64,000 nt of DNA, taken from NCBI RefSeq assembly GCF_001667925.1, contig NZ_LZJR01000059.1:36474-100473 (forward strand), in the 5' to 3' direction. Position 1 is the first letter of the stretch. Each line of letters begins with the position of its first letter. The DNA comes from Mycobacterium sp. E2479. GTDB taxonomy: Bacteria > Actinomycetota > Actinomycetes > Mycobacteriales > Mycobacteriaceae. This document shows positions 19,301-27,621 of the stretch, in pieces. The notes under the pieces are model-generated. The model was not told the DNA's origin. It was given only the letters and a program-made list of their open reading frames with translations, and made no database searches. A program made the translations under genes and the position numbers.

Positions 19301-19637
19301 GCACTTCCCCGGTGTTGATGCCGATGCGCAGCCGAATCGGCGCCAACGGGGCCCGCTGCAGGTCCAGGGCGCAGGCCACCGCGTCGGACGCGCGAGCAAA
19401 GGCGATCACGAAGCTGTCGCCCTCGCCCTGCTCGACCGGGCGGACTCCGTCGTGGGCCGCCACCACGTCCGTCAGCGTCTGGTCCAGCCGCGCGACAGCA
19501 ACCGCCATTTCGTCCGGCTGGGTCTGCCACAGGCGCGTGGAGCCCTCGACGTCTGCCAGCAGCAACGTCACGGTTCCGGTCGGCAGCTCGCTCACGGCCA
19601 GGTCGCTCCACTCAGTCTCGCTCATGCTAGCCAGCAT
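16338..19637 (-). CDS. Adenylate cyclase - STAND ATPase - LuxR regulator (Rv0386 type)
   Basis: A 1099-residue multidomain regulator. Residues about 20-180 form a class III nucleotidyl cyclase domain (TGTVTLLLADVEGSTRLW, metal Asp29 and Asp74, transition-state Asn126 and Arg130). Residues about 205-500 are a STAND/NB-ARC-type ATPase with a P-loop TGAGGAGKT near 233-241. A long helical TPR-like region follows, and the last 65 residues are a LuxR helix-turn-helix (AEHDVVRLVCEGLGNKDIAK). The substrate-specifying Lys and Asp of canonical cyclases are Gln70 and Asn119, as in Rv0386. The frame extends to 20276 upstream, but that overlaps the divergent P450; the starts at 19637 or 19625 fit the family. 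It is divergent from that P450 gene. Confidence 0.9.
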   Translation of the reverse strand: MLASMSETEWSDLAVSELPTGTVTLLLADVEGSTRLWQTQPDEMAVAVARLDQTLTDVVAAHDGVRPVEQGEGDSFVIAFARASDAVACALDLQRAPLAPIRLRIGINTGEVRLRDEGNYIGPTINRTARLRDLAHGGQTVLSGATELLVIDQLPPDVSLADMGSHPLRDLPRPERVVQLCHPDLRNDFPPLRTPKAHVSHNLPTQLTNFVGRQWEIHGLCETLATNRLVTLTGAGGAGKTRLAVQVASALAEQYGDGICYVDLAPITHPNVVPVAAARALGLPDQPGRSTIDTLQQHLRDRHMLLLVDNCEHLLDSSAAMVAGLLGSAPRLTVLATSREPLGVTGEAGWQVPSLSLSDDAIELFADRARLVRSGFTVNDDNARAVTEICRRLDGMPLAIELAAARMRALSVDEILGSLHDRFRLLTGGARTSVRRQQTLRASVDWSHALLTDTERILFRRLAVFLGGFDLDAAQAVAGVDGVERYQVLDQLTLLVDKSLVVAENSGGRTRYRLLETVRQYALEKLGESGEADVVRSRHCDYYTAMAALLDAPARTDYAQRLDQAEAEMDNLRNALGWNLETSDTERALSLASSLQPLWLTRLRVLEGRAWFDTVLGERDLNTLEVSASVRARALADAAVLNMFVGGSFDRAERGLAIAREVGDPALLARTLTACGWIAGAVHYNAEAAAKYYAEAMVYARSLDDRWSLSRILAWQANTWVSVGDPIAARTAGEEGRDIADAIGDRPNSRMCRLYLAWVQLMDGDVASAVARFQRVIAECEADHDEFLKPIAGMGLAMALAHQGDVDTARAVVDKALETASDMDEIFKGMGHAASSVAALAAGDVRAAHDASERASHHIGVSQPQMAVVQRAFNTIEVALAEGDLVLARSLADEAASVATGWHLVAALLARARVAIAERSRGNAERDAHDALACAASSGVYQPLAGILECLAELARDIDTQQAARLFGAADAFRQRTQNVRFKVHQDSYDSSVAALRDAMDEADFDAAWAEGAALSTEEAIAYAQRGRGERKRPSSGWASLTPAEHDVVRLVCEGLGNKDIAKRLFVSPKTVQTHLTHVYTKLGLTSRVQLAQEAARRA

Positions 19638-19655
19638 GCGGTGCTGCGGATCGCA

Positions 19656-19681
19656 GAACATCAGCAAAATTGCTGATGTTC
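19656..19681. promoter_or_regulatory. 26-bp palindrome between LuxR-type regulator and P450
   Basis: Two 12-bp arms (left arm GAACATCAGCAA) are separated by AA and are perfect reverse complements. The palindrome lies 19 bases upstream of the start of the cyclase-LuxR gene and 95 bases upstream of the P450 start, in the shared divergent promoter region. It is a likely binding site for a dimeric regulator, possibly the LuxR-type protein itself. Confidence 0.55.
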
Positions 19682-19775
19682 CCTGGCGGCCATGTTCAGG
19701 TGGGTGTCTAACCCCGAGAGTAATTAGGTATTTCGCCCGATGGACTGGCGGCGGCGCCGACCAATAGTCGACGTC

Positions 19776-20999
19776 ATGACAACCACCACTCCCGCACCGA
19801 GCATCTTTGACAGCACGTGGCCGACCTTCGCGTATCACGACGCGACAGACCCGGACGAGGCGCACCGCATCATCCGGCAAGCCCACCGGCAGGCGCCGAT
19901 CGCGCTCGGTAAGTTCGGTCCCGAAATTCTCGACTATCGGATGGCCCGCACCGTGCTGCGCGATTCGCGGTTCGCCATACCGCGCGGCATCAGCCTGGTA
20001 GTGCAGGGCATCAACTCCGGACCGGTCTGGGACAAGGTCTGCCAGACGCTCATGTCGGTAGAGCCAAACCAACATCACCGGTTGCGCTGTTTGGTGGCAA
20101 GGGCTTTCACTCCCCGGGCGGCCGAGCGGATGCGCAGGGCGTGCATCGAGGTGATCAGCAAGCTGGTCGACCGGCACCGCGCCGCCGGCCACTGCGACAT
20201 GGTCCGCGACATCGCCAGGCAGTACCCGGTTCCGATCATCTGCGCGTTGGTGGGCGCACCGGCTGAAGATTGGCAACTCTTCGCACGCTGGGCCGACGAC
20301 CTCAGCAAAGCGTTCGACGGCAACGTTGCGGCCGAGGAGTATGCCATTCTGCGGGCCTGGCGGGAGCTCGACGCTTACCTCGAAGAACTGATCTCACGCC
20401 GTCGCCGGTCGCTTGGCGACGATCTGATCTCCGACCTGGTCCGCGTCGAAGAGTACGGTGACCGACTCACCCACGACGAACTGGTCAATCTTGTTGCGAT
20501 CCTTCTCAACGCAGGCACCGACACCACGCGAAACCAATTGGCGGCGGCGGTGCAGGCGCTGTGTGACCATCCGGACCAATGGACGTTGCTGGCCGACCAT
20601 CCCGAGCTAGCACCGAAGGCGGTTGACGAACTCATTCGCTACTCACCGGTCGTCTTCGCCGCGCTGCGTGTCGCCACCAGCGATGTCGACCTGGATGGTG
20701 TTCAGGTGCCCCAAGGGGCATATGTCATGGTCAACACTGCCGCCGCCAATCGCGATCCGGCGATCTACGACGACCCTGATCGCCTCGACATCACACGCGA
20801 AGGCGCCGCGCCGGTCCTTACCTTCGGCGGTGGCGTCCACTACTGCCTCGGCGTCCATCTGGCTCGAATCGAGCTCGTCGAGGCGCTGCAGGTGATCACG
20901 CAACGGATAGCCAAACCTCGACGGGTCGGACCTGCACTGTGGAAGCCCCCCGCGGGGATCAGTGGTCCGACGTCACTCCCGCTCGCGTTCGACCCCTGA
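19776..20999 (+). CDS. Cytochrome P450
   Basis: A 407-residue P450. The I-helix motif is NAGTDTT, the ExxR pair is in DELIRYSP, and the heme-binding loop starts FGGGVHYCLGVHLAR near residue 350 with Cys357 as the thiolate. The in-frame ATG at 19740 would add twelve basic residues without family similarity, so MTTTTPAPSIF at 19776 is preferred, though no good ribosome-binding site is visible. No ferredoxin is adjacent. Its promoter region is shared with the cyclase-LuxR regulator, which makes that protein the obvious candidate for its control. CYP family not assigned. Confidence 0.93.
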   Translation: MTTTTPAPSIFDSTWPTFAYHDATDPDEAHRIIRQAHRQAPIALGKFGPEILDYRMARTVLRDSRFAIPRGISLVVQGINSGPVWDKVCQTLMSVEPNQHHRLRCLVARAFTPRAAERMRRACIEVISKLVDRHRAAGHCDMVRDIARQYPVPIICALVGAPAEDWQLFARWADDLSKAFDGNVAAEEYAILRAWRELDAYLEELISRRRRSLGDDLISDLVRVEEYGDRLTHDELVNLVAILLNAGTDTTRNQLAAAVQALCDHPDQWTLLADHPELAPKAVDELIRYSPVVFAALRVATSDVDLDGVQVPQGAYVMVNTAAANRDPAIYDDPDRLDITREGAAPVLTFGGGVHYCLGVHLARIELVEALQVITQRIAKPRRVGPALWKPPAGISGPTSLPLAFDP

Positions 21000-21042
21000 C
21001 AGGCGAATCCCAACACACTTGATTCCAACGTCTTTCGACGCG

Positions 21043-22002
21043 TCAGGTCAGTGCGGGCAAGACCTTGTCCGTGAGCAACTGGACCGACTTCCACGCTTCG
21101 TCGACCGGCATGCCGCCGACCAACGGGTGCATGACGAGCGGCCCGAAATCATCGGCCTCACGCACCTCCGTGATCAGCTGGCCGGGAGTGAGAAAGCGGT
21201 ATCGTCCCGATGCCCTGACCTGGTCAAGAGTCTGGACACCCGGCAAGTGCATGAGCGAACGCTGGTCGGTCGACCATTGACCGTAAGTGACTGCTTCCCA
21301 GAGGATGTGTTCACCCAGCTCGGCCCATGCCCTGTCCGGATCCTCGTGCAGGTAGATCATTCCGCGGTTGACCGGTCCCGGCATGAGGATGAACGGTGAC
21401 GTGCCGGCCTCGGCGCACAGCTCGCGGTAGTAATCGGCGATGTCGGGCAAGTGGTCCGCCAAACTGAGCGGCAGCCGGAACCGGGCCGCGCGACGCGCCG
21501 TGGCACGAGCGCCGCCACCTACGTACAGCGGTGGATGCGGTCGCGTCCAGGTGCCGGTGCAGATTCCAGTTTCCGCATCAGCGCCGGACCAGACCGCCAG
21601 CATGCGTTCGAGCAGGCCATCCATCAGCACGCCACGCCGCCCGAAATCGACTCCTAGGGAGTCGTATTCGACGGGGCGATATCCGAGTCCCACGGTGGTG
21701 TGCAGACGGCCGCGGCTCATGTTGTCGACGAGTGCGATGTCTTCGGCGAGCCGCACGGGATTCCACAGCGGTCCCAGTGCGCAATCGACGCTGGCGATCA
21801 GTTTCGACGTCCGGGCCAAGAACATCGCCGCGGCCATGATCGGATTGCAGCTCCACCCGTGCCCGGTCGCGTGGTGCTCGTCGACGCTGATCGAGGTGAT
21901 GCCGCGGGATTCCCCCCACTCCCCGAGCTCAAGGGCGGCGGACAAGAGCGTGGCCTCAGTGCGTGGATCGCCGTGCGGGGACGCGAAGTTGAAGCGCAGC
22001 AC
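21043..22002 (-). CDS. LLM-class flavin/F420-dependent oxidoreductase
   Basis: A luciferase-like (beta/alpha)8-barrel monooxygenase or F420-dependent oxidoreductase of about 319 residues. Typical segments are SISVDEHHATGHGWSCNP, VRLAEDIALVDNMSRGRL and PLYVGGGARATARRAARF. The frame continues much further upstream, but that part is antisense or out of phase with the VOC gene; the GTG at 22002 lies where family similarity begins (LRFNFASP), and GGAG is better placed for the in-frame TTG codons at 22014 or 22008, so the exact start is uncertain. The gene follows the VOC gene closely and is probably the last gene of a VOC/metallo-hydrolase operon. Confidence 0.85.
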   Translation of the reverse strand: MLRFNFASPHGDPRTEATLLSAALELGEWGESRGITSISVDEHHATGHGWSCNPIMAAAMFLARTSKLIASVDCALGPLWNPVRLAEDIALVDNMSRGRLHTTVGLGYRPVEYDSLGVDFGRRGVLMDGLLERMLAVWSGADAETGICTGTWTRPHPPLYVGGGARATARRAARFRLPLSLADHLPDIADYYRELCAEAGTSPFILMPGPVNRGMIYLHEDPDRAWAELGEHILWEAVTYGQWSTDQRSLMHLPGVQTLDQVRASGRYRFLTPGQLITEVREADDFGPLVMHPLVGGMPVDEAWKSVQLLTDKVLPALT

Positions 22003-22025
22003 CGTCAACAAGATGTCCGGCTCCG

Positions 22026-22505
22026 CTACGCTTCCGGCCCGGCCGCCGCCTGCAGGAAGGCAGGAAAGTCCGGGAACAGTGCTCGATCGACGATCTCGAT
22101 GCGGGTGCCCGCCGCGTCCACGTAGTAGGCGAATAGCGCTAAATCCGGCGGTGTGGTGTCGGCAGTTGCTTCGAAGGTGAAGCCGTTGTCCGCCAGTACC
22201 TTTGCACTCTCGGCCAGGTTGTCCGTCCAGTAGCCGAGGTGATGAATCGCGTTGCCGGGTGCCGCAGTCCACGCCGTCCCTGGTACCTCTTTGATCAGCT
22301 CGACGTGTGGAGGCTGCAGCGAGTAGACGAAAGTCGAAGTCACCTCTTGTGTTCCGCTCACCGTGCGAAACGGCAATGTGTAGCTCACGGGGCTGATCCA
22401 GCGGTAGCCGGCCAGCGCGCTCAGCCGGGCCATCGCCGCGTCGAGGTCGGGCACGATGATGCCGGTGTGGTAGAAGTCCTCGGGCCGTAGTGCGAATGCC
22501 GTCAT
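22026..22505 (-). CDS. VOC (glyoxalase/dioxygenase) family protein
   Basis: A 159-residue single vicinal-oxygen-chelate domain. Paired beta-alpha-beta-beta-beta modules are seen around FYHTGIIVPDLDAAMARL (with a His at the first metal position) and HHLGYWTDNLAESAKVL, with a late Glu in GTRIEIVDR, consistent with a metal-binding site. Family members include epimerases, extradiol dioxygenases and resistance proteins; the reaction is not predictable. Its start codon overlaps the stop of the metallo-hydrolase gene (ATGA), so these two are translationally coupled. Confidence 0.9.
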   Translation of the reverse strand: MTAFALRPEDFYHTGIIVPDLDAAMARLSALAGYRWISPVSYTLPFRTVSGTQEVTSTFVYSLQPPHVELIKEVPGTAWTAAPGNAIHHLGYWTDNLAESAKVLADNGFTFEATADTTPPDLALFAYYVDAAGTRIEIVDRALFPDFPAFLQAAAGPEA

Positions 22506-23740
22506 GCGTTCCTCGCTATCTGATTGCGAAGCCAGGCACTTTCCCAGAAGTTGGTGCTGCTGGCGAGAAGTTTTTCATGGGCGTCCCGCAACACCTCGCG
22601 CGCCCCCGGATGGTCCGCGGGGACAAGCGCGGCAAGGTGGATGGCATGCAACGCGCGATCGGCGGCCAGGTGCGCGCGGGCTCGATCCAGCAGCGCGTCG
22701 GCGCCGGCAAGCTCGACCACGTCGGCGGCGACGGCATCGAATCCGACGGGGTATAGCTCGGTGGTCGATTCGTGGTGGAACCAGCCCGAGTAGTTCTCCC
22801 AGATGGCCCGCACATCCCAGGCCACTTTGCCGTACCCTTGACCCACTTCGCATTCGGCGGGCAGGACGATTTCCCGCATCAAGGTGCGGACGTCCTTGCC
22901 GGCGTTCATTCCGGCGACGGTCTGATCGTGGATGCACTGAATCGCGTCGCGCAGCCGAGTCAGTTCCGCGTCGATACGTTGGGCACCGGTGATCGGCTCG
23001 AAGTGACCGGTCACCAGCACCTCGGCCTGCAGGCTGCGGACCCTCTCCACCGAGGCGATAGCCGCCAACGCGTCCCGATAGCGATCGCCGCGCATGGTGA
23101 CGAGATTCGGAATGTGGCCAAAGAGCGGCCCAAACGTGTTTCCACACAGACAGACTCGCTCGTCCGGCAGCCAGATCACCAGCGAGTCGGTGGTCTCGCC
23201 GCCGGGCACGGAGATCAACTCCATGCGCCGCCCGCCGACCTCCAACCAGAGGGTGTCGTGGAAGTCGATGTCGACGACGGGCACGCTCTGACCGGGCAAC
23301 CGCGTAGTGCCCAAGCGCCGTTGGATGGCGTGGATACCGCTGGCCAGGGTGTCCTTGAAGGCGAAAGCGCTGCGGCTGGCCCGGTACGGGATCAGCCGAT
23401 CGTTGTCGTCTCGCCAGGCCTTCCAATTCGCCTGCGCGACAACGGTCGTGTCGGGATCGCGCACGCTGTCCAGGCCACCGACATGATCTACATGGCCCTG
23501 CGTGAAGATGATGTAACGCACCGGTGAGGAGTCCACGGCGTCGAAGTTGGCGCGATGCACCGGTCCCTCGAAGCCCATGCCGGTGTTGACGATTACCCGG
23601 CCCTCGGTGGTCGTGAGCAGATACGAGTTGGACAAGCCGGGTGAGCACCATAAGCCCGGTGCGATCTGTTCGGCCTGCTCGGCCGACGCCGGGCGCATCG
23701 CCTCAGCGCCCGGTCTGTTCCGATAGACAGGCTCTGACAT
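22502..23740 (-). CDS. MBL-fold metallo-hydrolase with alkylsulfatase-like C-terminus
   Basis: A 412-residue protein with an N-terminal metallo-beta-lactamase domain and a C-terminal helical domain similar to the dimerisation region of alkyl sulfatases. The metal-binding loop is FTQGHVDHVGGLD (the usual THxHxDH has Gln-Gly instead of a first His), followed by LVTGHFEPITG as the third metal motif. The missing first histidine of the HxHxDH motif is odd and is common to this subgroup rather than an obvious defect. It is coupled to the VOC gene and preceded, 14 bases away, by a sulfotransferase gene, suggesting joint metabolism of a sulfated or esterified substrate. Confidence 0.88.
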   Translation of the reverse strand: MSEPVYRNRPGAEAMRPASAEQAEQIAPGLWCSPGLSNSYLLTTTEGRVIVNTGMGFEGPVHRANFDAVDSSPVRYIIFTQGHVDHVGGLDSVRDPDTTVVAQANWKAWRDDNDRLIPYRASRSAFAFKDTLASGIHAIQRRLGTTRLPGQSVPVVDIDFHDTLWLEVGGRRMELISVPGGETTDSLVIWLPDERVCLCGNTFGPLFGHIPNLVTMRGDRYRDALAAIASVERVRSLQAEVLVTGHFEPITGAQRIDAELTRLRDAIQCIHDQTVAGMNAGKDVRTLMREIVLPAECEVGQGYGKVAWDVRAIWENYSGWFHHESTTELYPVGFDAVAADVVELAGADALLDRARAHLAADRALHAIHLAALVPADHPGAREVLRDAHEKLLASSTNFWESAWLRNQIARNA

Positions 23741-23754
23741 CGCTGGTGGCTCCT

Positions 23755-25026
23755 CTATTCGGGACGGACGTCGAACTTGTCGAAGTAGAAGTCGAAGCGA
23801 CTGCGGAGCTCGTCCGCGGAGATGCCGAAATGCCGCTGCAGCTCATAACGGATTCGGCCGTGTTTGCCGCGCGGATTACCGTCCAGGTAGCGCTGAAAAC
23901 GTTGTTGCACCTTGGGCGGTAAGTCGACAGCCGCGCACTGGTAAAGCCGCTCGAGCACCGCCATTTCGTTGCCGCCCAACTGGTGGAAGTTGATGTCGAT
24001 GCTGCGGTCGGACGCCACCAGCTGGCGGTCACGTACGCAGGCGCTGAGCAGCCGGTACACGCGGTCACTCCAATAGTCCAGCAGCCACTGCGGGTCAATG
24101 CTGGTGCGGCGCAGCCGATCCGAGTAGGCCATCATGGTGATCGCCGACTGGATCACCGCGCCGGGGTCGCGGTGGGTGAAAGCCACTGTCGCGTCGGGAA
24201 AAGTCGCCATGAGCGGACCGAGCTGCTCGCAGTGCTGCGGACTCTTGAGCACCCAGGTGTGCGGCCCGCGCAGGAAGGTCAGCGCCTGCAACACCTTCCT
24301 CATGTAGGCATAGTGCCGGGTTTGGTCGAGGCCCAGATAGTAATCTCGCCAGTCAGGCACTCGGGCATGCCATTCCAGCACGTATGAGGCCAGATCGAGG
24401 TCAAGAAGCTCGACCTCCTCCTCGATCGCCTCGGGGTACCGGTCATGCATGGCGGCTACCACCGGCGCGCTCGCCATCAACGCATCGTGTTCTGACTTGG
24501 CACGCGCATAGCGGGGATCGACGCCGCAGATAGCCGGGCCCTGCCCGGGGGCGGGGATGGGATCCTGGCTCTCCCAATACGGCAGGGCACGCCGGCGGGG
24601 ATCGGCGGCAATGAGATTCACCAGATGTGTGGTGCCCGAACGCGGCATCCCAACGACGATGAACGGTTTTTCGATCGGGATGGATTCGATCTCGGGGTAC
24701 CGCTGAATGAGCTCGGTAAGTGACAACCGGTTGCGCAGCAGGCGCACGATTCGTTGGCGCAGGGAGCCCCGGGTGAGCTGGCGCAGGCCTTCGTCGGCTT
24801 CGATCGAGGCGACGTGCATCCGCAGGCGGTCAATGAAGCCATCGGCGTCGTCGAGGTCGGCGGTTGCGGGTGTCAAGCCGGCCTGCTCGATCGCCTCCGC
24901 GACCATCCTGTCGATGTCGAGGTCGACGGGCTCGGCTTCGGTGAATTCCAGGATCCGGCGCTGCACGTCGGTCAGCTGGGGCGCGGTCAAGTCGTCGAAG
25001 TCGATGTCGTCCGCCACAGAACCCAC
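23755..25026 (-). CDS. Sulfotransferase family protein
   Basis: A 423-residue PAPS-dependent sulfotransferase-type protein. The 5'-phosphosulfate-binding loop is IVVGMPRSGTTHLVNLI at about residues 121-137, and the 3'-phosphate-binding region appears as HRDPGAVIQSAITMM. The N-terminal 100 residues are helical, as in the long mycobacterial group of this family. It likely transfers a sulfuryl group to a lipid or steroid-type alcohol, with the substrate unknown. It is followed closely by the MBL hydrolase, VOC and LLM genes on the same strand, forming a four-gene cluster. Confidence 0.9.
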   Translation of the reverse strand: MGSVADDIDFDDLTAPQLTDVQRRILEFTEAEPVDLDIDRMVAEAIEQAGLTPATADLDDADGFIDRLRMHVASIEADEGLRQLTRGSLRQRIVRLLRNRLSLTELIQRYPEIESIPIEKPFIVVGMPRSGTTHLVNLIAADPRRRALPYWESQDPIPAPGQGPAICGVDPRYARAKSEHDALMASAPVVAAMHDRYPEAIEEEVELLDLDLASYVLEWHARVPDWRDYYLGLDQTRHYAYMRKVLQALTFLRGPHTWVLKSPQHCEQLGPLMATFPDATVAFTHRDPGAVIQSAITMMAYSDRLRRTSIDPQWLLDYWSDRVYRLLSACVRDRQLVASDRSIDINFHQLGGNEMAVLERLYQCAAVDLPPKVQQRFQRYLDGNPRGKHGRIRYELQRHFGISADELRSRFDFYFDKFDVRPE

Positions 25027-25119
25027 CGGGACCCCTCTTTGACGCGTCAGGTGAGAGATATGACAGAGACGCTAGACGCGGCGCAGATGCGTCGCTCATC
25101 CGCCTCGCTCGCGGTCGCG

Positions 25120-25506
25120 CTACAGGTTGGCCAGGTCGTCGGGAACGTCGACCTTGTGTTCTTGCAGCGCCTCCAGCGGTACCACCTCAAGGGTGCTCTC
25201 GTGAGTTGCCGCCAACACCACCGGCGCGGCACAACCGTCGTCGTGGGCGCGTAGCCAGTTCAGCGCGGTCACGCACCAGCGGTCGCCCGGCAGCAGGCCG
25301 GGGAACCGATACTCGGGAACCGGCGTCAACAAGTCGTTGCCGATGGAGCGCTGGTGCTCCAAAAATTCGGCGGTCATCACCGCGCAGATTGTGTGGCGCC
25401 CGAGGTCCTGAGGGCCGGTCGAGCAACAGCCATCGCGGTAGAAGCCGGTCAGCGGGTCTGTGCTGCACGGTTCCAGCGGACCGCCTAACACATTTCGATC
25501 AGGCAC
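25120..25506 (-). CDS. DUF2237 family protein
   Basis: About 128 residues with the conserved segments NVLGGPLEPCSTDPLTGFYR, GCCSTGPQDLGRHTICAVMT and GDRWCVTALNWLRAHDDGCA, which define DUF2237. Seven cysteines in the domain are a family feature and may form a metal site or disulfides. The frame extends upstream to 25659 with low-complexity arginine-rich translation, so the GTG at 25506, directly before the family start, is preferred; no strong ribosome-binding site is seen. Function unknown. Confidence 0.82.
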   Translation of the reverse strand: MPDRNVLGGPLEPCSTDPLTGFYRDGCCSTGPQDLGRHTICAVMTAEFLEHQRSIGNDLLTPVPEYRFPGLLPGDRWCVTALNWLRAHDDGCAAPVVLAATHESTLEVVPLEALQEHKVDVPDDLANL

Positions 25507-25638
25507 CCGTTCAGTATTGCGCTCCCGGGGGTGAAGTTTGAGGCGATTCCGCCGACTGCCTTGATCGGGTTTTCCCGACGTGGCTAGCGGCGCCCGCCGG
25601 TGTGGACGCCTGCGCATCGGGCGTGTTAACTCGAAGCG

Positions 25639-26121
25639 ATGTCGACACCGCCTAACCAACCCCTAAATGGGCCCGGTGAGCCGCCCTGGGGATGGCGGCC
25701 GCATGGTTACGGATCGCAGCCGGATCCGCACACCCCATCGCCGCCGCCGGGGTATCCGCCCCCTCAGGCCTACCCCGGATACTCCGGCTATCCGGGCCAT
25801 CCCGGTTACCCAAGCCATGTTGACCCGCAGGCGCCCTTTGGGCGCGACCACGCTACCGGGCTGCCGCTTTCGGATAAGTCCGCCACCACCGCCGGCTTGC
25901 TTCAGCTTTTCCTTGGCATGTTCGGAATCGGTCGCTTCTACATCGACTCGACTCAGATTGCGGTGGCGCAGCTATGCCTTGGGCTGTTCGGAGTTCTCTT
26001 CAGCGTGTTCTGTTTAATCGGTCTGCCGGTTCTGCTCGGCAGCATCGTTTGGGCCATCGTCGACGCGATCATGATCTTCACCGGCAACGTCAAAGACAAT
26101 CACGGTCGCAAGCTGCGGTAG
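25639..26121 (+). CDS. Proline-rich TM2 domain membrane protein
   Basis: A 160-residue protein: a cytoplasmic or surface-exposed N-terminal region (1-75) rich in Pro, Gly and Tyr (PSPPPGYPPPQAYPGYSGYP) and a C-terminal TM2 domain with two membrane helices (LLQLFLGMFGIGRFYIDS and LFGVLFSVFCLIGLPVLLGS) followed by the DAIMIFTGN loop. The G-x-GRFY motif between helices is the TM2 signature. Related proteins in actinobacteria are of unknown role. The gene is monocistronic. Confidence 0.9.
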   Translation: MSTPPNQPLNGPGEPPWGWRPHGYGSQPDPHTPSPPPGYPPPQAYPGYSGYPGHPGYPSHVDPQAPFGRDHATGLPLSDKSATTAGLLQLFLGMFGIGRFYIDSTQIAVAQLCLGLFGVLFSVFCLIGLPVLLGSIVWAIVDAIMIFTGNVKDNHGRKLR

Positions 26122-26389
26122 GCATCCGAGAGCCCGCCGTCCTAGGGGCTTCTCATGATCGATTGCCCGACAAGGTATTTGGTACACAGTCGGGGCGCAT
26201 TTTAACCTCACCGGCAGGCATGACGCTGTGGGCTCGCCGATGGCCGATGGTCACGGATTGGTCACGATGAGGAGCGAAGGTCACCGCTCGAGGATGCCCA
26301 TGACGGCACCATAACGATCGTCATCTGAAGTCGTCGCGACGCGCTGAGCAAATCCCAGGGAAATCGCCCCGAAAACTTATCGTCACATC

Positions 26390-27523
26390 GTGGAACGACG
26401 TACGGCCTTGAAAATCCCTCTGTTATTGGCCGCGGGCGCCGCAGTTGCCCGGATGCCGCGGGCCGCCGCGGAGGAAGCGGGCCGATGGTCACCCGAGCGC
26501 GCCAATCGTTGGTATCAAGCGCAGGGCTGGCTCGTTGGATCGAACTACATTCCGGCGAGCGCCATCAACCAGCTCGAGATGTTCCAGCCTGACACCTTCG
26601 ACCTGCGGCGCATCGATACCGAGCTTGGCTGGGCCCAGTTCTACGGCCACAACACCGCACGTGTGTTCCTTCACGATCAGCTTTGGGCGGCCGACCAGCG
26701 CGGCTTTCAAACTCGCCTCGGGCAATTCGTCGACATCGCGGCGCGTCACCGCATCAAACCGCTGTTGGTTTTCTTCGACTCCTGCTGGGATCCGCAACCC
26801 CGCGCAGGGCGCCAGCGGGCGCCGAGGCCCGGCGTGCACAACTCGGGCTGGGCGCAGAGCCCGGGCGCCGAACGCCTCGGTGATCCAAAGTACGTCCCGG
26901 TCATGCGTGACTACGTCACGGCGGTGATGACCCAATTCCGCAACGACGACCGAATTTTGGGCTGGGACCTGTGGAACGAACCCGACAACCCCGCGCGCCA
27001 GTACCGCAATGCCGAACGAAGCGACAAGGAGCAACTGGTCGCAAACCTGCTCCCCCAGGTCTTTCGCTGGGCCCGGGCCGTGGATCCCAGCCAGCCGCTG
27101 ACAAGTGGTGTGTGGCGGGGTGATTGGGGACAGCCGCAGGGACGCAGCGCAATCAGTGACATACAGCTCGCCAACGCCGACGTGATCACCTTCCACTCCT
27201 ACGCGGGACCAGCTGGGTTCGAGAACCGGATCAACGAACTCACCCCGTTGGGCCGGCCGATCCTGTGCACGGAATACATGGCGCGACCCCAGGGCAGCAC
27301 CGTCCAATCAATTCTGCCGGTGGCAAAGCGCCACAACGTCGGCGCGATCAACTGGGGTTTGGTGGCCGGCAAGACGCAGACCTACTTCCCCTGGGATTCA
27401 TGGGATCACCCTTACACCTCGGTCCCTAAAGTGTGGTTCCACGATCTGATCCGGCCCGAGGGGCGACCGTTCCAAGACATCGAAGCGCTGACGGTTCGAA
27501 AGCTGGCCGGCAGCCAGACCTGA
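26390..27523 (+). CDS. Exported GH5-type glycoside hydrolase
   Basis: A 377-residue (beta/alpha)8 hydrolase. The N-terminus ERRTALKIPLLLAAGAAVAR has a twin-arginine pair followed by a hydrophobic core, indicating export by Tat. The catalytic acid/base is the Glu in WDLWNEPDNP and the nucleophile the Glu in ILCTEYMARP, both in the expected order for clan GH-A. It probably cleaves a beta-linked glucan or mannan. The GTG start at 26390 is supported by the signal peptide. It stands alone, but a GH6 enzyme, a cutinase and a CAP protein lie within 9 kb. Confidence 0.88.
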   Translation: MERRTALKIPLLLAAGAAVARMPRAAAEEAGRWSPERANRWYQAQGWLVGSNYIPASAINQLEMFQPDTFDLRRIDTELGWAQFYGHNTARVFLHDQLWAADQRGFQTRLGQFVDIAARHRIKPLLVFFDSCWDPQPRAGRQRAPRPGVHNSGWAQSPGAERLGDPKYVPVMRDYVTAVMTQFRNDDRILGWDLWNEPDNPARQYRNAERSDKEQLVANLLPQVFRWARAVDPSQPLTSGVWRGDWGQPQGRSAISDIQLANADVITFHSYAGPAGFENRINELTPLGRPILCTEYMARPQGSTVQSILPVAKRHNVGAINWGLVAGKTQTYFPWDSWDHPYTSVPKVWFHDLIRPEGRPFQDIEALTVRKLAGSQT

Positions 27524-27621
27524 ATCAGGTGAGTTCGCCGCCGCCGTTCCGGTATTAGGGTTCTACCAGCACAGAAGCGGGCGGCGATGCGCGTCGGTGT
27601 TTGTCGGCGGCGGGCGGCACC

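Noticed and set aside
19638..20276. N-terminal extension of the cyclase-LuxR gene to 20276
   Set aside because: The extra 213 codons are antisense to the P450 and have no family similarity; the cyclase domain starts just after 19637.
22003..22272. Upstream extension of the LLM oxidoreductase frame
   Set aside because: Overlaps the well-supported VOC gene in another frame and encodes low-complexity sequence.
26239..26263. Two GGTCACG direct repeats upstream of the GH5 gene as an MtrA-type site
   Set aside because: Spacing (11 bp) does not fit the known direct-repeat pattern and one pair alone is weak.
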